A stretch of 64,000 bases of DNA from JABCPE02 sp963516675 (lineage in GTDB: Bacteria > Bacteroidota > Bacteroidia > Flavobacteriales > Weeksellaceae): positions 95,076 through 159,075 of the forward strand of contig CAUQBH010000003.1 of NCBI GenBank assembly GCA_963516675.1, written 5' to 3'. The first letter of the stretch is position 1. The number at the start of each line of letters is the position of its first letter. A program made the position numbers and the translations under genes. Of this stretch, positions 35,070 to 43,869 are shown in pieces. Under the pieces are notes generated by a model. It was not told the origin of the DNA and made no database searches. It saw nothing but the letters and a program-made list of their open reading frames with translations.

Positions 35070-36341
35070 TTATAAAAACTCTATTACTTTTTCTAATGCA
35101 ATTCCTCTGGAACCTTTTAGTAGAATATTTTTATTCTTGATAGGATTTCGCTTTAAATATTCTATAAGTTCATCGGTATTTTTAAATGATTTTTCAGAAG
35201 GATTTACCTGCTTAAAAATACTGCCCACGGTTATGATTTCATCTAAATTCAAGGATTGAGCCTGTTCCCATATCTTTTGATGTTCTGTGATGCTCTCCTC
35301 GCCTAGCTCCAGCATATCGCCTATGATAACCGTCTTAGAACCAGTAAACTGGCTAAAATTATTCAAAGACAAGGCCATACTGCTGGGATTAGCATTATAA
35401 GTATCTAAAACTAATGTTTTCCCGTTTTTCTCTACAACTTGTGAGCGCATATTAGTAGGCTTGTAATTTTCTATCGCTACCTTAATTTCTTCAAAATCAA
35501 TATTAAAATGCAAACCTAAACTTACTGCTGCACAAATATTCGTAAAGTTATAATCTCCTGTAAGGTTGGATTGAATTTTTTGACCTTTATAAGTGATTCC
35601 AACTAGATTATTTTCTACAAACTTTTCAAAATAATACTGAGAATCATCTGAACCAAAAGTTATTTTTTTTGGATAATTTTTAGTTTTTTCTCGCTGAATT
35701 TCATCAGCTTCATTTACTAATATTGTTTGGTTGTTCTGTTTTAAATATTCATAAAGTTCTGATTTTCCTTTTATTACACCTTCAAAACCACCAAAACCTT
35801 CTAAATGAGCCTTACCAAAATTAGTAATGTAGCCTATATTTGGCTCTGCTAATGAACAGAGAAGTTCTATTTCTTTTTGGTGGTTTGCGCCCATTTCTAT
35901 CACAGCGATTTCATGTTTTTTCGTTATGGAAAGCAAAGTAAGAGGAACTCCTATATGATTATTCAGATTCCCAAAAGTATATTGAGTTTTGTATTTTCTA
36001 GCCAATACAGAGGAAATTAACTCTTTTGTAGTGGTTTTTCCGTTACTTCCTGTCAGCCCTATAATAGGAATTTGTAATTGTCTACGATGAAATAAAGCTA
36101 AATTTTGTAAAAAATCTAGCGTAGAAGGAACATAGAATATCTTTTTATCTATATTTTCATATTCTTTTTTCTCTACTATTACAGCTGCAGCTCCATTCTG
36201 TATAGCATCCTCTGCTTTTGTAGCAGCATCAAAATTCTCTCCTGAAAAAGCAAAGAAAACAGTTCCTCTCTCTATTTTTCTACTATCTATACTTATCTTT
36301 CCAGCTTGAAAATAACTAAAGTAAAAATCTTTAACATCCAT
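35070..36341 (-). CDS. murF: UDP-MurNAc-tripeptide-D-Ala-D-Ala ligase
   Basis: A 423-residue Mur ligase. The ATP-binding TGSNGKTTTKEL (97-108) and the conserved EMGANHQKE and DTYNANPSSM motifs are present. It adds D-Ala-D-Ala to the UDP-MurNAc-tripeptide in the cytoplasm. It follows gldJ on the same strand, but a terminator lies between them. The gldJ-murF neighbourhood is conserved in several flavobacteria as I remember it. Confidence 0.95.
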   Translation of the reverse strand: MDVKDFYFSYFQAGKISIDSRKIERGTVFFAFSGENFDAATKAEDAIQNGAAAVIVEKKEYENIDKKIFYVPSTLDFLQNLALFHRRQLQIPIIGLTGSNGKTTTKELISSVLARKYKTQYTFGNLNNHIGVPLTLLSITKKHEIAVIEMGANHQKEIELLCSLAEPNIGYITNFGKAHLEGFGGFEGVIKGKSELYEYLKQNNQTILVNEADEIQREKTKNYPKKITFGSDDSQYYFEKFVENNLVGITYKGQKIQSNLTGDYNFTNICAAVSLGLHFNIDFEEIKVAIENYKPTNMRSQVVEKNGKTLVLDTYNANPSSMALSLNNFSQFTGSKTVIIGDMLELGEESITEHQKIWEQAQSLNLDEIITVGSIFKQVNPSEKSFKNTDELIEYLKRNPIKNKNILLKGSRGIALEKVIEFL

Positions 36342-36352
36342 AGTTCAAAAAT

Positions 36353-36386
36353 AAAAAAACCTTTCCAATTAGGAAAGGCTTTTTTA
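36353..36386 (-). terminator. Terminator of gldJ
   Basis: CCTTTCC / GGAAAGG with a 5-nt loop; on the minus strand it is followed by a T run (36353-36359). It separates gldJ from murF. Confidence 0.75.
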
Positions 36387-36403
36387 ATATTTAAGGATAT
36401 ATT

Positions 36404-38020
36404 TTATCTTTTTGATCTTACATTTGAATTATCCTTCGCATCTTGTGCTACACGGAAACCAATCCATCCGAAAGCTTTATTCTCATCCTTAAATCTTCTT
36501 TGTCCTGGATCTAACCAATAAGCTGTATCAACCCAAGAACCTCCTTTTACTACTCTAATAGAGTTAGACATGTTCGTAGATCTGTCTTTTGTATCTTTTT
36601 GTAGAACTACTCTTCCTTGTCCATCTACGATAAATCTTCTTTTTACAGAGTTATACATACTGAACTTAGCTGCAGCACTATCTTCAAGAGCTCTACCATA
36701 TCCAGATTCCATAGAAGACATATAGTCACCGTCCATAAAGTTACTGTTATCTTGTCTTACAACTCTTTCGTATTGTCCAGGTAATCCTTTATAAACTAAT
36801 CTACCATCATAAAGAGTATCATATGCTATAGTATTTCCTTCAATTTTCTTAAATGAACCATCTGAATTTTTAACAACATCTTTAATCATATTACCTCTAT
36901 GATAGTTGAAATCATTAGCTTCTTCATCTATTATAGGTCTATAGATATCTGATGTCCATTCAGCTACATTTCCTAGCATTCCATAGATACCTAGATCATT
37001 AGAAGGATATCTTTTCACATCAGATGTTGAAGGAGAACCATCATTATTCCATCCTCCTATACCAGAGTAATCACCTTTACCTTGTTTGAAGTTTTCAAGA
37101 TAAAGTCCTTTATTTCTTCCTCTTGTCCCTCTCAACACATTTTCTTTAGGAGTTTTTCCTAAATAATTATTGTAGTTTCTATTTTTTTGAAGTCCTAGAG
37201 CAGCATATTCCCACTCAACCTCAGTTGGAAGTCTAAACTTGGTCACTAAACTAGCTGCTGCATTTCTGTTAGCTGCTTGAATTCTAGCATTTTTAGTTTT
37301 GATACCTTGTTTTTGCTCCATTCTTTTAGCATCTACATAACTTTGAAGTTCTGGATCATTAGCCTTGAACTTATCTAAGTTAAATGTATTTGCTCCTTGA
37401 TTGTTGGCATCACTAGTGTAGAAATCTTTTTTGATAACTCCTTGATCCATCAAAGCTTTCTCATTAGCTCTATCTGTCAACCAGTCACAATATCTTGTTG
37501 CTTGAGTCCAAGAAACCCCTACAACAGGATAGTAATCATACTCAGGTGCACGGAAATAAGACTCTGAATAGTCATTACGAGACAACTTGTTATTCCAAAC
37601 TAATGTATCTGGAAGCGCTCCTGAATAGATGTTTTTGAAACTTGGATCAGAAGCTGGGAATACGAATTTCAACCATGTTACATATTCACGGTATTCATAG
37701 TTCGTAATTTCTGTTTCTCCAATAAAGAAAGAACTCACCTGCATTCTTCTAGGTGTATTGTTCCAGTCTCTCATCACATCATCTTTTACTAATCCCATAG
37801 TAAAAGTTCCTCCTCCTACATATACCATTCCTGGCCATCCTTTCTGTTTCTGTTCCTTTCTTGTGAAAAACCAACCTTTTTGGTCATTTGGTTTCCAACC
37901 TGTTTTACTTGTGAATTTTTTTGTTCCTCCACCACTTTTAGCAGAGCCTCCTCCTCCACAACTAGTAAGTAGAGTCAAAGCTCCTAAAGCAGATAATGAA
38001 AACAATTTCATTTTTTTCAT
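36404..38020 (-). CDS. gldJ: Gliding motility / type IX secretion lipoprotein GldJ
   Basis: A 538-residue lipoprotein with signal peptide and lipobox LTSC (Cys21), a Gly/Ser-rich linker, then a formylglycine-generating-enzyme-like (SUMF1) domain with signatures such as YVGGGTFTMG, FFIGETEITNYEYREYV, PVVGVSWTQATRYCDWL, FRLPTEVEWEYAA and VVKGGSWVD near the end. GldJ stabilises GldK and the type IX secretion trans-envelope complex and is needed for gliding in flavobacteria. Non-gliding Weeksellaceae keep it for secretion. Lies before murF and divergent from porV. Confidence 0.93.
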   Translation of the reverse strand: MKKMKLFSLSALGALTLLTSCGGGGSAKSGGGTKKFTSKTGWKPNDQKGWFFTRKEQKQKGWPGMVYVGGGTFTMGLVKDDVMRDWNNTPRRMQVSSFFIGETEITNYEYREYVTWLKFVFPASDPSFKNIYSGALPDTLVWNNKLSRNDYSESYFRAPEYDYYPVVGVSWTQATRYCDWLTDRANEKALMDQGVIKKDFYTSDANNQGANTFNLDKFKANDPELQSYVDAKRMEQKQGIKTKNARIQAANRNAAASLVTKFRLPTEVEWEYAALGLQKNRNYNNYLGKTPKENVLRGTRGRNKGLYLENFKQGKGDYSGIGGWNNDGSPSTSDVKRYPSNDLGIYGMLGNVAEWTSDIYRPIIDEEANDFNYHRGNMIKDVVKNSDGSFKKIEGNTIAYDTLYDGRLVYKGLPGQYERVVRQDNSNFMDGDYMSSMESGYGRALEDSAAAKFSMYNSVKRRFIVDGQGRVVLQKDTKDRSTNMSNSIRVVKGGSWVDTAYWLDPGQRRFKDENKAFGWIGFRVAQDAKDNSNVRSKR

Positions 38021-38370
38021 AATATGTATTCTTATAAACTTTAAATTTCAAAGTGCAAATAACGCTAAATTATTTCTTTTATCAAAATTTCTTTACGACT
38101 TTTTAACAAATATTTTTTGTTTTTATTGTGCATATGAATCAAAAATCAACACACAAAACAACATAAAAGCCACATTTTGAACAAGTTAAATAAAAATATA
38201 AAATCTTAAAAATTTCTTAAAATTATTTAAACTTTAAAATAAACTCAACCTTATTATACAACCAAATACTTTATATAATACAAATATAACTTTTTTTAAC
38301 TAAAAAATATAAAAAAATCATAAATTTTAAATTTAAATTTTTATTTTTGCATGATTATTAAAACATTAAT
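38021..38370. promoter_or_regulatory. 350-bp AT-rich divergent intergenic region of gldJ and porV
   Basis: No credible gene on either strand. It holds the porV -7 element TATTTTTG (38342-38349) and, for gldJ, a possible minus-strand TATATTTG (38281-38288) that would leave a ~260-nt leader. The remainder is extreme A/T. Confidence 0.5.
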
Positions 38371-39510
38371 ATGAATTTGAACAAAAAACTTATCATCATG
38401 TTAGGATTGGGAGTAGCTGCTAATGCTTATTCTCAAGATCTTACAAACATTCGTCCTGTATTGACAGGGGCTCCTTTCCTAAGAATAGCTCCAGATGCGC
38501 GTTCAGGAGGTATGGCTGACCAAGGAGTAGCTACTACACCAGACACCTATTCTCAATACTGGAATGCAGCGAAATACCCTTTTGCTAGTGCAAAGACATC
38601 CGTAGGCGTTAGTTTTACTCCATATATGAATAAAATTACCAATGATATATTCTTATTATATGGGTCTTTTTACACAAAACTGGGAGAAGAAGATAGAAGT
38701 ACACTGAGTGCAAGTATCTATTACTTTAACATGGGAACAGTAGATTTGTCTAGAATCGTAGGAGGAGTTGCAGTAAGCGAAGGGCAGTCTAAACCTAATG
38801 AATTCTCTATCGATTTAGCCTATGCTCTGAAACTTTCTGAAAGTTTTTCAATGGCGGTTACGGGTAGATATATTCGTTCAGACTTATCTAGTTTAGGACA
38901 AAGCAGCAGCACATTACAAGCAGCCAATACATTTGCTGTAGACATTGCTGGATACTACCAATCTCCTAAAATGCAAAGTTTTGGTGAGAAAGAAGGTAGA
39001 GTAAGAGGTGGTTTTGCCATTCAAAATGTAGGGCCAAAGCTTAACTATAGCAAAAGTATAGATTCCAAGTCTTATCTTCCTACTATTGCAAGATTGGGAG
39101 CTGGATATGATTTATTCCTTGATGGAGAAAATCGTTTGGGACTTACCTTAGAAGCTTCAAAACTATTAGTTCCAGGAGCAGAAGCAGTAGTAGATCCTGT
39201 TACTAACAGAGTTTCTTATTCATATCCTGATGTAAGTGTAATCAATGGTATGGGTAAATCTTTCAGCAATAAGAAAAGTGTAATGTACAGCATCGCTGCT
39301 GATTATTCATATAATGATACTTTTGATATAAGAACAGGATACTTCCATGAAAGTGCTGAGCAAGGAGGAAGACAATTTGCTACTATAGGTGTAGGACTGA
39401 AATACAAGTCTTTTGGACTTGATGTTTCCTACCTTATCAATACTGCTAAAATCAATAACGCACTGGATAACACCCTTAGATTTGGACTTGTTTGGGACAT
39501 TAGTGAGTAA
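38371..39510 (+). CDS. porV: Type IX secretion outer-membrane protein PorV (LptO)
   Basis: A 379-residue protein: signal peptide 1-21 (ending AYSQ), then the PorV opening LTNIRPVLTGAPFLRIAPDARSGGMADQGVATTPDTYSQYWN, and a 14-strand FadL-like beta-barrel ending in DISE. PorV escorts T9SS cargo from the SprA translocon to the PorU sortase. In Flavobacterium johnsoniae porV is next to porU and gldJ; here porU is absent between porV and gldJ. Single-gene unit with a terminator. Confidence 0.93.
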   Translation: MNLNKKLIIMLGLGVAANAYSQDLTNIRPVLTGAPFLRIAPDARSGGMADQGVATTPDTYSQYWNAAKYPFASAKTSVGVSFTPYMNKITNDIFLLYGSFYTKLGEEDRSTLSASIYYFNMGTVDLSRIVGGVAVSEGQSKPNEFSIDLAYALKLSESFSMAVTGRYIRSDLSSLGQSSSTLQAANTFAVDIAGYYQSPKMQSFGEKEGRVRGGFAIQNVGPKLNYSKSIDSKSYLPTIARLGAGYDLFLDGENRLGLTLEASKLLVPGAEAVVDPVTNRVSYSYPDVSVINGMGKSFSNKKSVMYSIAADYSYNDTFDIRTGYFHESAEQGGRQFATIGVGLKYKSFGLDVSYLINTAKINNALDNTLRFGLVWDISE

Positions 39511-39528
39511 AAATAAATATTATAAATA

Positions 39529-39562
39529 AAAATAGCACCATAATTTGTGGTGCTATTTTTTA
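39529..39562. terminator. Terminator shared by porV and the PPTase gene
   Basis: AAAATAGCACCA / TGGTGCTATTTT with a 7-nt loop, followed by T residues on the plus strand and A residues on the other. Confidence 0.8.
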
Positions 39563-40183
39563 TTCTTCCTCTGTTATAGCCAGATAATAATTTTCAATTT
39601 TTTCTAAATAAGCCAAGAATTTATCTTCTCTATTCTTATCAAAAACCTTACATTTTATTTTAGAAAATTGGTCTAAAAGAAATTCATCAACTACATAAAA
39701 TTCCTTAAAAGACCATTGTTTCGAAGAATGTATTTTGAATAAAGCTTCTTTTATGCACCAGATAGCTGTCAGATGTTCTATCCCTGATTCTACCCTGCCG
39801 AGCCAATCTATTTCTGTGGGATGCAGGAATTTAAGTTTAATTTTATCAATCCTATCTTTCACCTGCTCTATATCCACTCCTATTTTTTTTTCGGAAATTG
39901 CCAAAACTGCATAAGGGAAAGAATGACTGACTGATACGAACTTATCAAATGGCTCTAAGTAAGGCTGCCCATTTTCATGGTATCTTATTTTATGATTAGG
40001 CATGATTTTTTTGAGCATGTGCCTTACCATCTGTTTCTCTATCAGTCTTTTAGGCGATTTTTGCTTTAAATTCTCAAATTCTTTTTCATCCGAAATCAAA
40101 TCAGCAGAAAATTCTTCTTCCTCTGAATATTTCCAAATCAAAATCTGAGTTTGCTCCGATATTATTTCCTTAAAAATAGGCAT
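39560..40183 (-). CDS. 4'-phosphopantetheinyl transferase
   Basis: A 207-residue Sfp-like transferase. The Mg-binding GVDIE (102-106) and the catalytic WCIKEALFK (142-150) are present. It transfers the phosphopantetheine arm from CoA to a carrier protein. It follows an M14 peptidase gene by 13 bp on the same strand; there is no carrier-protein or NRPS/PKS gene near, so the housekeeping acyl-carrier protein or some secondary carrier is the likely target. Confidence 0.9.
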   Translation of the reverse strand: MPIFKEIISEQTQILIWKYSEEEEFSADLISDEKEFENLKQKSPKRLIEKQMVRHMLKKIMPNHKIRYHENGQPYLEPFDKFVSVSHSFPYAVLAISEKKIGVDIEQVKDRIDKIKLKFLHPTEIDWLGRVESGIEHLTAIWCIKEALFKIHSSKQWSFKEFYVVDEFLLDQFSKIKCKVFDKNREDKFLAYLEKIENYYLAITEEE

Positions 40184-40196
40184 TATTCCTTAAAAT

Positions 40197-41291
40197 TTAA
40201 ATTATCTGAAACTCCACAGGAGCATCTATTTTAGGATATTTTTTATCACAAACAAATTTCTTGCCCGTGCAGTCTATCTCTTTCCAGCCTTTCTTTTTCC
40301 CAATATCGCCCACTTCCACTACATAAGGGATAAATTCTATCTCTTCGCTGGTTTCGGTTTTAATTTCTTTATACTGGACAGCAACATCCAAAACACATTC
40401 AAAATCAGTATTTAACCTCAAATTTCTATATATAATATCATAATGAGATTCTTTATTTTCTGGAATTTCAAAATAACTTTCATATCCAGACACCTTTCCC
40501 TTCAGACTCCCTATTGCCTGCAACGCATAAAATAAAGCTTTTGTATAAAACTCCCTCGTTTTTTCTCTTTTATAATCATCAATAAAATGTCCGCCTTCAA
40601 ACAAAATAACTGGTATTCCTGCTTTCATAAAATTGTCCCCCGAAGATGTAGGATAAAAAGTATCCGTATAGCGCCCTATATTATTAGGAATTTCAGGTTT
40701 TAATTGTTGATAAATCTCGGCAATCACAGCCATACTTTTCTTCCTGTTTTCCGTCAAATTTCTATCCACATCCTCCGAAGGCGAAAGGAATGAAAGCGTG
40801 GCAGGGTTTTCAAAATCAGTACTAAAAATAGTCCTTTGTTCATGTAGGTTTAGGGCATAATCATATTTTTTAGAAAAAGCCTGTTTTTTCAGAATTTTCA
40901 TCTCTATGCTGGACTCTTTTAGAAAATCTCTATTGATGTCTATTTCTAAAATATTTCTCCTTGTCCAAATCTCTGAGCCATCAGGATTGAGCATAAAAAT
41001 GAAATCCAAACGAATTCTATCCCAAAAATCAGCCACAGGATTTTTTTCTAGTGAAGCCAATAAATCCAGCATTGCCAAAGTTGCATTACTTTCATTTCCG
41101 TGCATCTGCGACCAAGCCAGCACAGAAATTTTTCCTGTTCCTTTAGAAAAAAGATAAATTGGTTTTCCTAAAGTTGATTTTCCTATTTCTTGAATTTCCG
41201 CGCCATAATTCTCTTCTAAGTATGAAAACAATTTTTCGGGAGAAATATAGCGATTTTGGAAGTTTACATTTTTAAAATATTTAAACAGCAT
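40197..41291 (-). CDS. M14-family zinc carboxypeptidase
   Basis: A 364-residue cytoplasmic (no signal) metallopeptidase. Zinc ligands are visible as His64/Glu67 in SQMHGNES and His150 in ALNLHEQR; NPDGSEIWTRRN is the Arg/Asn substrate-binding region and Glu232 in ILFEGGHF the catalytic base. Lacking a signal peptide it may act on cytoplasmic peptides, perhaps murein peptides. First gene of a unit with the PPTase. Confidence 0.88.
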   Translation of the reverse strand: MLFKYFKNVNFQNRYISPEKLFSYLEENYGAEIQEIGKSTLGKPIYLFSKGTGKISVLAWSQMHGNESNATLAMLDLLASLEKNPVADFWDRIRLDFIFMLNPDGSEIWTRRNILEIDINRDFLKESSIEMKILKKQAFSKKYDYALNLHEQRTIFSTDFENPATLSFLSPSEDVDRNLTENRKKSMAVIAEIYQQLKPEIPNNIGRYTDTFYPTSSGDNFMKAGIPVILFEGGHFIDDYKREKTREFYTKALFYALQAIGSLKGKVSGYESYFEIPENKESHYDIIYRNLRLNTDFECVLDVAVQYKEIKTETSEEIEFIPYVVEVGDIGKKKGWKEIDCTGKKFVCDKKYPKIDAPVEFQII

Positions 41292-41639
41292 ATTTTGTTA
41301 CCTTGAAAATTTCTGCAAAAATACAATAATTTTACTTTACAAATGTATACAAAGATATAGATGTTTATAATCCACTTCTGTCAATTTGGCAGTATATAAA
41401 ATTGTTAATTGCATTTTATTTAATTTGATTTTGTTATTTATTAAAAATCAGACTTTTACAGATTTTATATAATGTTGTTTTTCACTTTAGTTTAATTATG
41501 AAAACCTGTATTTTTCAGAATTTTTGAATAAAACATCTGTAAAATAGTTAAATTCACTTTTGTGCTAATTTTCACTGTTTACATTTGTTATATTGAATCA
41601 TTTTTTATTCAATATATTTGCGAAATAAACTTCACAACA
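41292..41639. promoter_or_regulatory. 348-bp intergenic region between the M14 peptidase and terC
   Basis: No gene seen. For the peptidase, minus-strand TTTG (41340-41343) and TATTTTTG (41316-41323) form a promoter. For terC, TTG-N17-TATATTTG (41593-41620). The palindrome-like TTACATTTGTTA at 41579-41590 resembles the sites before the XRE gene. Confidence 0.5.
41593..41620 (+). promoter_or_regulatory. Promoter of terC-like gene
   Basis: TTG (41593-41595), 17-nt spacer, TATATTTG (41613-41620), then ATG at 41640. It excludes the upstream in-frame start at 41562. Confidence 0.65.
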
Positions 41640-42683
41640 ATGTCAAACGAGATTATATTTTTAATAAGTTTTTTATTATTTATTGGACTAATATTGGCAC
41701 TAGATTTAGGTGTTTTCGCTAAAAAAACTGGGAACATCAGCTTAAAGCAAGCTGGGTTTATGAGTTTTTTTATGATATTCATTTCTGTAGTTTTTTATTT
41801 TATGTTGGTCAGCTATGGCCACCTACTCCACGGTATCGACAGCATGGAAAAACTCCAATACATTATAAATAAGAACTCTCATCCTGTGGATGTGATTCCT
41901 AATAATTTAGAACACAGTATCCAACTTTATAATATGAATTTAGGCCTTGAATATATGACAGGATACATCGTGGAAAAAGCTCTTTCTGTGGATAATATTT
42001 TTGTAATTGTTCTTATATTCACTGCCTTTAATGTAGAAAAGGAAAATTATCATAGAGTCTTATTTTGGGGAGTTTTAGGGGCTATTGTGATGCGTTTTAT
42101 CTTCATTTTCATAGGAGCAGCCCTGATTACTAAGTTTAGCTGGATTATGTACATTTTTGGAGGTTTTCTTATTTTCACAGGAGCAAAAATGTTTATGCCC
42201 GAAGATGAGGAGAAAATAGACACTGAAAACCACCCTGTCGTAAAGTTTGCGAATAGATTTTTCAAGGTTCATAACCAATTCGTAGGCAATAAATTTTTTG
42301 TAACAATAGATGGTGTAAGAAAAATAACTCCACTATTCCTTGTTTTGATTATTATAGAGTTTACAGATCTCATCTTTGCCGTGGATTCCATTCCTGCTAT
42401 TTTCTCTGTAACCAAAGACCCTTATATCGTGTTTTTCTCCAATATTTTTGCCATCTTAGGACTTCGTTCTATGTTCTTTTTACTGGCAGGAATTATTGAT
42501 AAATTTAAATATCTGAAAATCGGATTGGCCTTTTTATTAGTTTTCATTGGACTGAAAATGATTTTACATTCGTACTTAAACGAATGGGGATTCACCACAT
42601 CTCATTCTTTGATGATAATTTTAGGAATTTTGAGTGTAAGTATTTTCGCATCATTATTAGTTCCAGATAAAAAATCAAAATAA
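41640..42683 (+). CDS. TerC-family membrane protein, putative Mn/metal exporter
   Basis: A 347-residue integral membrane protein with nine hydrophobic segments. The two inverted-repeat motifs of the family carry the conserved acidic residues: FLLFIGLILALDLGVF near the N-terminus, KALSVDNIFVIVLIF (about 110) and IIEFTDLIFAVDSIPAIFSVT (about 235). TerC/Alx proteins move Mn2+ or act on metal-loaded secreted proteins. ATG 41640 is preferred because the longer frame begins upstream of the promoter. Likely a single-gene unit; possibly under the XRE regulator downstream. Confidence 0.9.
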   Translation: MSNEIIFLISFLLFIGLILALDLGVFAKKTGNISLKQAGFMSFFMIFISVVFYFMLVSYGHLLHGIDSMEKLQYIINKNSHPVDVIPNNLEHSIQLYNMNLGLEYMTGYIVEKALSVDNIFVIVLIFTAFNVEKENYHRVLFWGVLGAIVMRFIFIFIGAALITKFSWIMYIFGGFLIFTGAKMFMPEDEEKIDTENHPVVKFANRFFKVHNQFVGNKFFVTIDGVRKITPLFLVLIIIEFTDLIFAVDSIPAIFSVTKDPYIVFFSNIFAILGLRSMFFLLAGIIDKFKYLKIGLAFLLVFIGLKMILHSYLNEWGFTTSHSLMIILGILSVSIFASLLVPDKKSK

Positions 42684-42728
42684 ATTCTAAAAAATATTTT
42701 TACAAATAAATAGTTTATAATTATTTGA

Positions 42729-42753
42729 AAATGTATTGTTTATAAATACATTT
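42729..42753 (+). terminator. Weak hairpin after terC
   Basis: AAATGTATT / AATACATTT with a 7-nt loop and no clear T tract, so terminator activity is uncertain. Confidence 0.35.
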
Positions 42754-42830
42754 ACAAATGTAATCAAAACGGAAATTAAAAAGTTTACATTTGTTTTTAC
42801 AAGTGTAAAATATATTTTTTACATTTGTAT
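42752..42830 (+). promoter_or_regulatory. Cluster of four TTACA-N2-TGTAA-like palindromes upstream of the XRE gene
   Basis: Sites: TTACAAATGTAA (42752-42763), TTACATTTGTTT (42785-42796), TTACAAGTGTAA (42797-42808), TTACATTTGTAT (42819-42830). Two are perfect 5+5 inverted repeats. The second and fourth copies contain TACATTTG, itself a -7 match. The copy at 42786-42793 is the likeliest -7, leaving a ~30-nt leader. Autoregulation by the XRE product is the natural reading (inference). Confidence 0.65.
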
Positions 42831-43352
42831 ATGGATTTAAACAGTCGTGTTCAAAAAATTATCAATTATTCTGAATTATCCTCTTCTGAATTTGCAGATG
42901 AAATAGGAGTTCAGCGGTCTAATATTTCTCATGTTCTTTCTGGAAGGAACAAACCTTCTCTTGATTTTCTCATGAAAATAAAAGATAGATTTCCTGAGAT
43001 ACAATGGGAATGGCTAATCGAAGGAAAAGGAACAATGGTTTTTTCTGAAAATGAAACTGCTTCTACTCCTTCTTCCTATTTATTAGAGGAAAGTAAAATA
43101 AATGATGATGAACCTATCATCACAGGACTTTTCTCTATTCCTTCTCAAGAAATAGATGAAAATATAAAACAAGAAGAAGAGAAATCTGAAATTTTGGAAC
43201 CAATACAATATAATAATATAGTAGAAAATACTCCTGAAATTTCAGAAAACAAAAGTATTCCAGAAGTAGAAACTCCCAGCGAAAAGGGCAACAGCATTAA
43301 AAAAATCGTTTTCTTTTATGAAAATGGGAAATTTGAGGTTTTTGAGCCTTAA
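42831..43352 (+). CDS. XRE-family transcriptional regulator with disordered tail
   Basis: A 173-residue protein starting at ATG 42831. Residues 1-55 form a Cro/C1-type HTH (SEFADEIGVQRSNISHVLSG) followed by QWEWLIEGKG. The rest is acidic, low-complexity and probably disordered, ending in a short strand KKIVFFYENGKFEVFEP. Such proteins are common in flavobacteria and may sense another factor through the tail. Four palindromes sit immediately upstream. Targets are unknown; terC 150 bp upstream and its own promoter are candidates. Confidence 0.9.
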   Translation: MDLNSRVQKIINYSELSSSEFADEIGVQRSNISHVLSGRNKPSLDFLMKIKDRFPEIQWEWLIEGKGTMVFSENETASTPSSYLLEESKINDDEPIITGLFSIPSQEIDENIKQEEEKSEILEPIQYNNIVENTPEISENKSIPEVETPSEKGNSIKKIVFFYENGKFEVFEP

Positions 43353-43367
43353 TTTTTGCTAACAATA

Positions 43368-43398
43368 TTTGGCTATATTATTTTTTTTATTAAATTTG
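43368..43398 (+). promoter_or_regulatory. Promoter of rplS
   Basis: TTTG (43368-43371), 19-nt spacer, TAAATTTG (43391-43398). Both elements match the Bacteroidota consensus. Implies a ~65-nt leader. Confidence 0.75.
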
Positions 43399-43401
43399 CA
43401 C

Positions 43402-43438
43402 CTCGTTAATCAACCTCTGACGAGAGCCGTGTATGTTG
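43402..43438 (+). ncRNA. Candidate structured L19 mRNA leader (H-type pseudoknot)
   Basis: CTCGT (43402-43406) pairs with ACGAG (43420-43424), and CAAC inside that loop (43411-43414) pairs with GTTG downstream (43435-43438), an H-type pseudoknot geometry. Ribosomal-protein autoregulatory leaders, including ones for flavobacterial L19, have been described; whether this matches that model needs a covariance search. Confidence 0.5.
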
Positions 43439-43471
43439 TTTGACTTTAAACCTTTTATTTATTTATAAAAA

Positions 43472-43819
43472 ATGGATTTAATTAAGTATGTTCAGGACAA
43501 GTACATTACAAAAAAAGAGTTTCCTGAATTCAAAGCTGGTGATTCTATCACTGTTTATTATGAAATCAAAGAAGGACAGAAAACAAGAACTCAGTTCTTT
43601 AAAGGAGTGGTTATTCAGTTGAGAGGAACTGGAGCTACTAAAACCTTCACTATCAGAAAAATGAGTGGAGATGTAGGTGTAGAAAGAGTATTCCCTATCA
43701 ACATGCCTGCTCTACAAAAAATAGAAGTTGATAAGAGAGGTAAAGTTAGAAGAGCTAGAATCTACTACTTCAGAAGCCTTAGAGGTAAAAAAGCAAGAAT
43801 CAAAGGTAGAGGTTTTTAA
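43472..43819 (+). CDS. rplS: 50S ribosomal protein L19
   Basis: A 115-residue bL19, full length, with the family core FKAGDSITVYYEIKEG and GVERVFPINMPALQKIEV and a basic tail ending RGKKARIKGRGF. It sits at the subunit interface. Single-gene unit; its leader may carry an autoregulatory RNA structure. Confidence 0.97.
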   Translation: MDLIKYVQDKYITKKEFPEFKAGDSITVYYEIKEGQKTRTQFFKGVVIQLRGTGATKTFTIRKMSGDVGVERVFPINMPALQKIEVDKRGKVRRARIYYFRSLRGKKARIKGRGF

Positions 43820-43839
43820 TCTAAACCTTAGACATAATA

Positions 43840-43869
43840 AAAAGCCCATGAAATTCATGGGTTTTTTTA
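43840..43869. terminator. Terminator shared by rplS and phoH
   Basis: CCCATGA / TCATGGG with a 3-nt loop between flanking A4 and T7 runs. Confidence 0.8.

Noticed and set aside
41337..41348. A further TTACA-N2-TGTAT palindrome near the M14 peptidase gene
   Set aside because: It overlaps the -33 TTTG of the peptidase promoter on the other strand and may be chance; not counted as an operator.
41562..41639. A longer start for the TerC-like protein
   Set aside because: It begins before the promoter and adds a non-homologous stretch.
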